From Azolla caroliniana (Eukaryota; Polypodiophyta), in NCBI GenBank assembly GCA_043228905.1, contig JBHGNT010000002.1, forward strand, positions 3,968,001-4,032,000: a stretch of 64,000 nucleotides of DNA, read 5' to 3'. The stretch's first letter is position 1, and every line of letters starts with the position of its first letter. The position numbers and the translations under genes are program-made. The notes below the pieces were generated by a model. The model worked only from the letters and a program-made list of their open reading frames with translations, ran no database searches and was not told the DNA's origin. Of the stretch, positions 23,677 through 34,548 are shown one piece after another.

Positions 23677-26600
23677 ATGCATCCAACAAGGAATTGTGGT
23701 CCTAAAACACAAGGAAAATGGCCATTGAAATGCGAGAGCCATTCGCCACTCGACAACATCGACCATAACAAGAGAAGCTTAGATGAGGACCTCGCTTTGT
23801 TCCATGACATGAGAAGAAATGAGAACAAAAACTTTCTCCATCCTTCGAATGATGATATCGATGCTTCATTAAGTGAGTCTACATTATAATCCTCAAATAG
23901 ACATGATGTGTTAATATGCATGCATGTAAATGTAATAGATTATATCACATTACATTATGCATAGAGAACATTCTGCACAAAATAAATGCCAATGTGAATA
24001 CACATTGCATGTATTATGTAAGGTTGTAAATAATACGTCAAATTTGTGTAGATTTAAATGACATGTAATTCATGAATGTAAGAGCTGTATTAGAGTGACA
24101 AAGCATCAAATTTGTTTTAACACTTTCTTTAGAGAGTAAATTTGGAGGTCTCACTGGCTTCATTAGTTCTCCTTCATCGACACCCCCTTGGGTTAAAGGA
24201 AATGATCTTCTTGCAACCGACGCCGGAAAAAATGATTATGATTGGTGAGTGTTCATATTTTGTCGTATAAGGCTATATTCATTAAATTTGTGCTTACTTA
24301 AATTCAATAATCACTTTTAAATTTGCAAGCTCGTTTGCTTTAAACATGCACACACACACACACACACACACAATGAATTCACCTAAACAAGCACAAGGAT
24401 TCAAACCTTTTTTGCCTATTGAGTAACTGAGAAGTTTCTTATTGCGGGAATTTATGAATTGTGACTTCAATCAAAATAACCGAGAGCGAGTAATGGCATG
24501 GAAATGCAAGTGGCCATGTTGTCGTGAAGCAATTGCTTCACGATATATGTATTGAGCACGAACTGTACAACTACGTATTTGGGAAGAATTGCACAACCAT
24601 GATATACTGATGATTAGGCATTTAACTAGAGTGGTTTTCCATACCACTAGCTAGCTAGGTCAACCTCCCATACACAAGCTCATATTAAAACGTTATGCAT
24701 TATGGGAAACATAAGGGAAAGTGAGAATTTCTTTACCACATGGGGTCTTGTCTTTTCCTCTTGGGAAATGTGTCTTAAACTTTTGTGTGAATGCTTATTT
24801 GACCTAAATCATTGTTGCATTTAATGTAGGCTTCTAACACCCCCAGAGACTCCATTGTTTCCATCGCTCGACAAAGAAGCGCCTTTGGAGCATGTGGAAC
24901 CAATACTCACATGCATTACTCAACCTTCAAGAGTAAGCCAATTTTTCTTGTATTTTACCCTAATATATCTGATAAAAAAATGCTTCCACTATCTAAAAAA
25001 GAAGATACATCACCCAAGAGGGGACAATTGATAGAGACAAAGGGTATAACATAATCGTGCCTCACGCAATAAGAACATCATAGCTAATAAAAGCGTCCTA
25101 ATTATCTCTATAACTAGGAGGGAACTTATTCTACACATATGTAAAATTTCAAACAATTGTAATGCCAAATGGTTGCAGATACCAAGACCAAACACGCGAG
25201 AGATGCAAAATAAAACACGCCCTCCCACACCACCAAGTACAAGAACCACATTTACACAACGAAACCAAAATTCAATATTCATAAGACAAGGAGCGACAAC
25301 ACAGTTGAACCCTTCAAGGGAAGATTTAAGCCCAATGCTAATAAATGTTAGACCACCTACACCAACAAGGACATTATCAAGGTCATCCACAAGCATGAAT
25401 AGAGCATCATCTGCAAGGTTATCGCCTACAATATTGCGAAGAATGAATACATCCCCAAGTTCTCGATCATTTTCTACTGAGAGAAATAATGTTGCCTCTA
25501 CACCTAGAGGAGTAACTAATCTAAGAGGTCCAAAAAATCACGCATGGCAATCACCCGAACTTGGATTCTCTAGTGCAGAGCCTCCTCCAAATTTACGCAC
25601 ATCCTTCTCAGATAGACCATTATCAAACTCTAGAGGATCAACATTAAATTCAAGGTCTGGTACTCCTAGGTACTCTTCTGGATGTAGAGTTAATGCTACC
25701 TCGGTATTAAGTAGCCAAGAGTATTGGAGCACTAAAGGGTCTTGTATAATATATTCATCTGACGATGGTGGAACTGACATCACAAATGCGAAACCACATT
25801 TTCATGACTTCAACATGAGGTTAGGTCCATTCTGCTCCAAGGAGGAGCATACTAAACCAATAAGCCGATTATCGTCGGATAATCATGAAGTAAGGGACAT
25901 ATGTCGTCCAACCGTAAAACAACATAAAAAGTCTAATAGCTCCGTGGAAACTTCAAGTAATTTCCTTGGTGCTTCAGTAAAGAAGTCCCTCATGGAGATG
26001 CCATCCATGGTAAGTTATTTTGTGGAGCTCATAATGTTGAATATTGTAGGGAAATTTGACAGGCAATTTGGGCTCATATTTCCCTCGAGGGAAAAAGAAA
26101 TTGGGTTAGCTTTCTTTTTGTGTTTGTTTATTGGAAACAAACTATGGTATCTCTTAGCACTAGATCATTATAGGAAAGTTTAAAAAGAAAAGAAGGAAAA
26201 GATCATGTTTTTAATTGTTTTCTTAACCTTACAATCACCATTTACGCAGAAAAGCTCACCCAAAAAACTAGGAAAGCCAAAAAAGCTCACCAAATAAAAC
26301 TCTCTTTCCCCCATGGCAAAATATGTCTAAACCTTCTTGTGAGTACATGTTATAACTATTATCAACTTAATTAGGAAGTAACTCAATTCCTTAAGCTTTA
26401 AATGTAGGGGAGCCATCATCGTCAACAATCTATTTCTCAAATATTATCGTGCCCTATTTTATCTAATGATGAAGAGGAGCAAAGGATGCAGAGTCGACCC
26501 ATTATCAATGTGAATGGGACCATTAGGATGAGTTTGGAATACATGGACAAACGGAATGGTCACATTGATAGATTCAACTCTAACAATGTAAACGTTGATA

Positions 26601-27598
26601 CGTCATTCAATGAATTAATGGAGAAAAATAGGAATGACTTCACTCTAGTTCATCATCAAACACTTGACAATATAGATAATAACCAAACACGATGCAAAAT
26701 GCAAAAATATCAGAATATAGTCTCACATAACCATCAACTTGAAATCAAAGATGAGGATTTCATTGATATACAAGAGGACACTTCTATGAAGGGTACTATA
26801 AACCATGGTAAGAAAGTTAATCCAAGTTGTGCTAGATCCAAATTCTATAATGATAATGTGGAAGAAAGTGGATTAGAGCTGAGCGGGAATGCTATGTTAG
26901 GTTCACAAAAGAAAACTAACTCACCTATTTCAATGAAGAATCATGATGGGAAAGACGATGTTACAAGAACTCCTCTTTCGCAAAGCCCTCTCAACATATG
27001 CAACATCGTCGATCAACCGAAACGAGGGATTATATCGAATTTCAACCAACCAGATATCGATCCAAATCCAAGTATTGGTGTTGTTGAGGAGGTAGTTGAC
27101 AATATAGGTACAAAAACGAACACATCAAATATTATATCATTGGAAGGCAATAAATGTAATAATAATAATAATAATATAAAGAATTATAATACCGATTGGA
27201 AATCTTCTTCATTGTCCAATATGTCATTCAAAGAAAAAAGTGACAAGTTACTTTTATGTACTTCTATTGTACATGAGATTGTTTACGAGGCAGTAAGTAA
27301 AGGTGAAGAAAAAGAGAAAGAAAAATACCTTCATTTGGGCATATCTCCTCTAGAAAGAAAACACTTCTTTAATTCTGACTATAATGTAAGCTCATTGAAA
27401 GGAAAGATATTGAAGAAACTAATCGTAAAGCCAACAAAGGAAATTCCTTCAAATCTGTCACACAAAGATCAAAGAGATAACGTTGTAGTTGTGGCAGGAG
27501 GAGATATGGAAAGAAATATTCTCCCTCTAGCGGCGTCAACAAACAAAGGTCAACCAAGATTGGCATTTAACTCGACTTGTGGTTGTAATATCATGTGA
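23677..27598 (+). CDS. Ser/Pro-rich basic protein (plant At3g08670/At3g09000-like family) with CaaX-like C terminus
   Basis: Five exons: 23677-23872, 24133-24244, 24830-24932, 25179-26009, 26408-27598. All have GT-AG junctions, and the product is 810 aa. Family signatures are DLALFHDMRRNENKNFL (38-54), KNDYDWLLTPPETPLFPSLD (98-117), a basic Ser/Pro/Thr-rich region (138-258), and AWQSPELGF followed by EPPPNLRTSFSDRP (259-284). These match plant proteins annotated as proline-rich or basic proline-rich, some reported to bind microtubules. That role here is inference. The start MHPTRNC fits the MPP-type N terminus I remember for the family. Residues 415-810, all from the last exon, are an Asn/Ser/Lys-rich tail that I do not recognise. 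The final residues STCGCNIM form a possible CaaX prenylation box (CNIM) with another Cys two residues upstream. The N-terminal three exons are small, and the last two hold most of the protein. Confidence 0.85.
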
Positions 27599-29445
27599 TG
27601 AGATGTGTATGCACATTTCAACAACAAGTCACAACACTTGAAGATTCTACAAGATGTGCACACTTTGGAGAAAGTTGTTGACATAACATAATGTTGCCGA
27701 GAAAAAGAGAATGTTCTTAATACAACACATTAGCAACATTTGCTTTTAAGGTTTGAGAAACAAGCAAGTTCAGCAAGTTGATAATAGGGACTTAATCAAG
27801 CTATGTCTAGGAGAAATGTCTCATAGTTTATGTCAAACCAACAAACAACTTGTATCATACCATAAGGACCCATATTCATATTACTTTGAAGAAATAACAT
27901 TTATTATGCCCTCAGTATTGGTAATAAGTCTACAATTACATGAACAACAATGAAATCTCACAAATTTGTACCCTTGCTCTCTTCATAATGTTGCATAAAA
28001 AACTGGGCCTTCCATTCAAGACCCACGAGCCATACCTAAAGATCACTTTCATGCTTGTACCCAAGATTGGCCTTCATGAGAGGTAACTTTGTATGCTCAT
28101 TTTCATAATAATAATAGCAATAAATCCTTGTCTTTGATCTTCACTTGGATATTCAAGGCCACAAGTACATGTAAACAAAAAACGGAATTATTAAGTTTTG
28201 ATCTTGGAGATATTGAATGACCAACAAATCCATGTACCATAGTGAAGTTCGTTTGTTTTGATGTATGGTTACAATTTGATAATAGTAAAGGTAGATATTA
28301 ATCTTACAAAAGCTTTTGTTTTCATTGAGCAACAACATAAGTTTAATCAACACATTCACACATGCCTATATTGTGATGAATCAAATCCAAGACTTTATAG
28401 AGATTTTAAAGAGTTGTAAGAAGATAAATGTGTGATTTCAAATCAATTAAACAGTTAGGTATTTGATTAGGCTAATTATCATTGACATAGAGAAATATTA
28501 AAAACTACACGTGCAACATTACTAATATATCCAAAATGCTTGTTTAGGTACATTCCTATGAGTAAGACTTTAAATATCATTATATTCATTTGATGTTGAT
28601 TTTTTCCTTCAATGTTATGCAAGACAGATCACCACTTCTTTGTGATTTACAAGATTTAAATTTCCATGCATTTGTGTTGGCAATTTTGTTTTCTTTTTTG
28701 GTACTTTACCTCATTCTTGGAATGATGTATTGTTTTAGTGGTGACTTCAAAATCTTATTATAACTTGTATATTGAAAAGCACAATTCAAAATTTATCATA
28801 GCTTTATTGTCACTCAAGACAATACCATAAAATTGACACAAATGATGAGAACCAATAAGCATTCAAATGAAGAAGCCAACCACACCTTATGTTAACCACA
28901 ATTCAAAATTTATCATAGCTTTGTTGTCACTCAAGCCCTAAGCCATTACCATAAAATTGATACAAATGATGACAACCAATAAGCATTCAAATGATGAAGT
29001 CAAGGTGCCCGAGGGGCAATCTATCTTTATAACATTAAATTATGATATATTACATAAATCTCTGATTTGGTTCTCATTCATAGTACAACAACATGGTTAA
29101 AGACGCATTCATGGTAAAAGAATAAGGGTGTGGTTAAAAAAAAAAATTGGATAATTGAACGTAGTTTGTAATATGAGCAGGAATGTTACATAATTAAAAT
29201 GAAAAGTTAGTAGAGGTCATATCCATTTGAAAAGGAAAGCAAACTAAGTAGTAGGAGATTCATTCACATTTATGAGTGATGCATGTACATGGTTCTCTAT
29301 CCAACAATTTTGGTGTATTGTCTTTATTTGATTTTTGACTCACTTGGTTGAGATATCTTAGTTTGTAATTGATGTTTAACTTGTTGATGAGAGAGAGAGA
29401 GAGAGACACACACACACACACAATTGTGTGAGAGTAAATGTATCT
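27599..29445. other. Intergenic DNA with a 117-bp tandem duplication
   Basis: No gene is supported. It holds a diverged tandem duplication with copies starting at 28780 and 28897 (cacaattcaaaatttatcatagctt ... caataagcattcaaatga), about 117 bp each. A (GA)n(CA)n tract lies at about 29390-29421. Confidence 0.6.
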
Positions 29446-30050
29446 AGATACCCATGTTATTATATTTTTTACTTCACCATATCTTCCTTGGACTAAGAAG
29501 GCATTACAAATATTGTTGCTACCTCATTGGTTCATGTTGTGGCAGGAGGGAGAAGCAATGGGAGTTCATGGATTTCTTGGGACTATTTGGCTACTCCCAA
29601 ACGGTTAGGTGGTACAACAATATTGGATTTGGAAATGCATTTGATGGCTCGTAGGTTTGCATTATGACGAGATATGTGTCAACAAGATCAATCAACCATG
29701 GATATCTATGATGAAATATTTTATTGAGCATGATGGATTGGTGCATGGGAAAACAAAGATTAAGGCATTGTGGTGGCCATTACTCAATTGATTTATTCCT
29801 CTAAAGATTTGACATTCTATATGCGAACAATCATTGGTAAGGTCATGGCAAGATGCATTATCTGTTTTTGAATGGGCACCATCAAGTAATCGAGAATTTT
29901 GTAATTCATTACAAAATGAATTGCTTGTTTCTTCTCGAGCGTTGTATTGGCATGGAAAAGAGAAGCCAAAATCTCAATTCAATCGGTTATTTGATTGGGA
30001 GTGGGAGAGGGAGCGAGGTTCTTTAGCATCCATAGAGAGTCTAGTATGAG
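29446..30050 (+). pseudogene. Possible LINE relic (region after RT)
   Basis: Short plus-strand blocks in different frames read WISMMKYFIEHDGLVHGKTKIKALWW (in part) and SLVRSWQDALSVFEWAPSSN, with stops between them. The style resembles the segment between the RT thumb and the zinc-binding domain of L1-type plant LINEs, where W-rich blocks recur. No catalytic motif is present, so the call rests on general resemblance only. It could instead be the relic of another gene. Confidence 0.35.
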
Positions 30051-30129
30051 AGTGAGTGAGAGTGAGAAAAATGTTGAAATGAGGAAAATCTTGAAGATAT
30101 TGACTCTTCGTCTCGTACTTGTAAGTGGA

Positions 30130-30357
30130 GTATTAGTGTTAAGTGTTAAACCAAAACCTAATTGCCCCTCCTTTTGTATATGTTATGATGACTTCTCTCT
30201 TTAATCGAAATGCAAATAGTTTTATTACTTGTGATCTATTTCCGTATTAGTGTTAAGTGTTAAACCAAAACCTAATTGCCCCTCCTTTTGTATATGTTAT
30301 GATGACTTCTCTCTTTAATCGAAATGCAAATAGTTTTATTACTTGTGATCTATTTCC
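30130..30357. repeat. 114-bp tandem duplication, identical copies
   Basis: Copies 30130-30243 and 30244-30357 appear identical by eye. Each starts gtattagtgttaagtgttaaa and ends tgatctatttcc. There is no coding or RNA motif. It is a recent duplication or an assembly artefact. Confidence 0.95.
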
Positions 30358-30929
30358 TTGTAGCATCTAGCATTTATGCCTACATGAGGCATTAGTGAGC
30401 TTCTTAGCGAAGTTTGTGCTTCGATAGAGGTGAGTTAGAGTTCGTAAAATTAGGGCCAGCAAGGTTAGAAGCTTGAGAGTACTTGACAATCACTCTCACC
30501 CAACACGTCATTGATAGGCTATACAATAGTTTAGACCCCTCTACCTAAAATATTGGCATGGAGGCAAAACATTGTCGATACAAATATGTGCATGCCATGT
30601 GTTTACCTTGAGACAAAGCAATTTCTAATCCAAACTTGATTGTATCATCTAGTTTCTTTTACCAATTTATGAGGACTTTACCTACATGTTCTTTTTTCAT
30701 TGATAGCATACAAAAGCACATGTTTGTATGTGAGTTGCATGTGTCTTTGGCTCATATTATGATTTTAAATTCGCTAGAATGGCTTTAACTTCTTTTCTTC
30801 TTTTTTCCTGAAAAAATATCCTCCATTGGTATTAAAATGAAAGTGGCCAAAGACCATGTACAAAATAGGCTAATATTACTTTGAATATTGTAAAGCCATG
30901 CCGAATGACTCTAGCCAGTCTTTCTAGGT

Positions 30930-31490
30930 AAGATAAGTAAGAAAAAAAAACCTCGCCAATCTTTATAGGCAAAAAAATTACAATGATGCCATACCAATAT
31001 CCAAATCAAAGAAATGCCCATGCTTTGCATTTGTTCAAATGAATCAAGTGCTTTGTGGCCTTGTCCATGCTGGACATATGTTATAATGAGTGCATTCCAA
31101 GCTATACACATCTTGAAAAACAAACTTTTCCAGCACTTCCTTGGTTGTTCCAAACCTACCACATTTGTCATACATCTCCATCGAAGCATTTCCCAATACC
31201 ATCATATCATTATCCACTAGAACCATATCTGCAATGTCACCGTGAATTTATTTTCCCTTGTCAATAGCTTCTACACTTCCACAAGCCTTTGCTACGGCAA
31301 GCTAGGAGACCACATGTAAAGGTAAAAACAATCTCCAGCATGTAAAAACAAGTCCATTCTATCATGATTGCATTCCAAATGGCCACATTTGTAGTTAGAA
31401 GCGTCTGAAACACATCTTCCTTTGCCCCTTGTCATGGTTTCTAAAAACTTCATGTTGTAGACAAAAGTACTGAAGACCATAGTCAACATA
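30930..31490 (-). pseudogene. PPR (pentatricopeptide repeat) protein relic
   Basis: Minus-strand blocks carry PLS-type PPR phrases. One block has LVDNDMMVLGNASMEMYDKCGR followed by a KEVLEKF helix, matching the usual NALVDMYAKCG...A.xVFEKM pattern. In another frame is AWNALIITYVQHGQGHKALD followed by FEQMQSMGI, matching SWNALIxGYxQHGxGxEALxLFxxM. The frame shifts between them and there are several stops, so this is a non-functional fragment covering about two repeats. Intact relatives act in organelle RNA editing and processing. Origin from a retrocopy or an old duplicate cannot be told. Confidence 0.7.
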
Positions 31491-31719
31491 TAAACAACAT
31501 CTCAAAGTATCCAGCTTTTTCAAACTTCATTTTTCCACATTTGCCCTCAACCTTTGACAACAAAAATGCCTACAAAATCAACCAGCTTCATAAATCATGT
31601 AATGTGATCAGTTTATCAACTATTTCCAATGTCTGAAGTTAAGCAATGTCTCTGATGACAGTAACACATTTGGCTTGAGTTGTTGTGTCTTAAAAACATT
31701 AAAAATCTCCAAGCTTCAA

Positions 31720-32640
31720 AATATGTACTCTCGTCGACCCTCAAGAAAATGCTTCCAAGTCCACACCATCAACACTCATAGAACAAAAAAAGAAAATGAG
31801 TGTACTCTCCCATCGTGAAGTATGCTTCAGCCCCCGCCAACCTCATGACTCATCCTTATCAAACAAAGAATCTGTTTTATTTTCCCCATCCAACATCTAG
31901 CCAGTTACCACCAAAGTCCACCTCAACCATCTCTCATCGTAGACCACGAAAGCCTTGTACATACAAAAAACATAATGACACTACTCTCTATATCCCCTCA
32001 TGAAATTATGCTTCTTCCCCCAACACCATTGTCACTCATCCTTGTCAAAAATAGATAATGTGCTTCGTTGTCCATATCAACAATGTCATCTTTTACTATG
32101 AAGGTCCTTGAGATTGGAAGACACGATGACCAACATCCAATGTGCTCTCCTTCTCCCCTCATGAAAGTATGCGTCAGCCCCTACACCATCAAAAAATAGA
32201 ATGAATCACTCTCCTCAGACACTCATAAAAATCTGCTTCACCCTCCAACACCATCTTTATAGAAAATCTGCTTCATTTTCAACATCAACCATCTGTCCAT
32301 TTTCAGATTCCATCAAGCATCCTGACATATAGATAGCAAACATATTAGTGTAAAAAACTCCCTCACCAACTCATGATACTATGCTTCAAACCCCACACCA
32401 TCTTCACTCCTCCTTATCCCTCAAAAGAATTTTGCTTCTTAATTCCACATCAACCCTCTCGCCGATTACCACCAAATTCCTGCTCATAATAATATGCTTC
32501 AACCCCCACACCATCTACACTCATCCTTATCGCTCAAAAAGAATTTGCTTCTTATGTCCACAACAATCATCTCGGCATCTCGCTAATCGGCACCAAATTT
32601 TGGCTTGCCATGTCCTTGATTTGCACCAACATAATCACTT
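31720..32640. repeat. Degenerate repeat array (atgcttc...ccaacaccatc)
   Basis: A phrase like atgcttcaacccccacaccatc, followed by actcatccttatc and tttgcttc...ccacatcaaccatctc, recurs irregularly. Occurrences start near 31822, 32008, 32169, 32232, 32381 and 32493. Spacing varies from about 60 to 190 bp and the copies are strongly diverged. No reading frame is shared across units. Confidence 0.7.
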
Positions 32641-34548
32641 ATCATGTCCAACGACACTGCTTCATAGTCCATTAGGTAAGTAACAAAACCCGCCGAAAAG
32701 TATCAAACAATACAGATTACTTTGAATAGAAATATATAAATATCTCCCTATCACACCATAGGAACACTTCTTCCTCCCATAGCAACATCCTTTTCCAACA
32801 AAGAAAAGAATTATTATGTTTATCAACAAGTTATGGTGTTATGTGCTATAAGACTGAAATAAGAAAGGCCTAGGTGGAGGAAACAACCATCGTGGTGGCA
32901 CATAATTCCAACAATTTTCATGTGTCCCATCCAACCATAGAGGTATTGGCCACCATGTCTGACGAATTTTTCTTCTTTTCTTATGTACCTTTTCTGTTGT
33001 TCCTTTAATAGAATGGCTTTAACTTTTGTAGCATATATGAACTCCTTCACCCAAAGCGAAGGGGGGGAAGGGCAATGGTCCTTTCCGGTTCTATTGCGGG
33101 TTGGGACCATCCAACTGGAAGAACCCTCAAGTCCTCTATTCAATGCCTCCAAATGGGCACACTAATGGTTAGCATATAGATATTTTTATGTGAAATTTCT
33201 AGCTAACTATTCCGCCTCAAGTGTTCGATATATGTGCTAGCAGCTCCATATTCTACACACGATCTATCTCTTCCTTGATAATTGCATCATGTCCAACAGC
33301 CCTTAACTGCGTTAATGTTCCTGACATTGTATTCCAGTTTTTGTAGCATTTGAATATGGATTTAAGGCAAATACTCCAAATTCAATCATTTGATTTTGTT
33401 ATCTTTATAGTAATGAGAGTTTTGTGTGTGTTTAAAATGTTGGCATGAATTGAGGGTTGTGCCATTTTTGTAGAACAAGGCTATCTAGATTAGCACTCTC
33501 TATCTTTCAGGGAGCAAACACTCAATGAAGAGAAAACCTTAATATGCCACCAAAAACTTACTCCTATCTTTGATGCAAGAAAGTTTGAAATCTAAATATA
33601 ATATTACTCCTTGAAAATGAAATAAATATCCTTTGACAAAGTGGCATTGGATCAACAAAGAAACAAGGATGTGATTAACTGTTTGGAGGAGAATGATTGC
33701 TAATTGCTAAAAGAAACTAAAATTATATGCAGTTTCATCCCCTGAAAGTAGGGGTCAAAATCCAAAAAACCCAGGTCTTATTTATCCACAATGTGACCCT
33801 TTATTACCATTCAACCGTACCAATCAACCTCAGAAAGAGAGAAGCCTCATATAATTTGTTTCGAAAACTAATGATTAGGGGTGGCCAAGTTTTTCTTCAT
33901 TCCCAATATGCAAAAGAAATATCATAAAATTATTTTATCAGACATGTCAAGCAGCTCAGAAAGAATTACATTTGCATGAGGGGTTTAGGGTTTTACGATG
34001 CATTGAACAATATCGTTTTTGTAGAATTAAAGAAAACTACATTTGGAAGGAAAGTGAAAAACAGGTATTTTGGAAGTTAGACTGATTTTAATGAAAAGTT
34101 TCCATTACTCGAGTGATACAATACACGAGCAACTTGATGGCACAGTTACATTCTCTGCACATAAAAATTAGGCATAATAATAACTATTCTCTATAATCTA
34201 ACCAGATGAATTTGTACATTAAATTTGCTGTAAATCTGCGCAAAAGTTTACACTGAATTTGCTATGAAGGTGAGGTGTTCTCTAGCAAAGCAATACTCTA
34301 AATTACAATAGACAAAGCTTCGAGTGCATTGTTTCACTAGTTTAATAAATCAAATGTAACCCTTCAATCTGAAACCTTGGATTGGTTATAGCAATGCTTT
34401 TCTAAAAGAGAGAAATAATCTTAAAATACAATAGACAAAGCATCAATGAGAATGCTTTTGTCTCATCTTCATTAACTTATCACCGATTGATAATAATTAA
34501 GAGTAACTAATAAGTGTTGGTTAATAGGTGTTGTAAGTAACAAGAATT
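32641..34548. other. Intergenic DNA 3' of DEG9
   Basis: No gene is supported. A 109-codon minus-strand frame at 32823-33152 has no recognised domain. The last few hundred bases before 34549 should contain the DEG9 3' UTR, which is read from the minus strand. Confidence 0.5.

Noticed and set aside
32823-33152. A 109-codon minus-strand frame downstream of DEG9
   Set aside because: No domain, no splice context and no similarity that I can recognise; length is compatible with chance.
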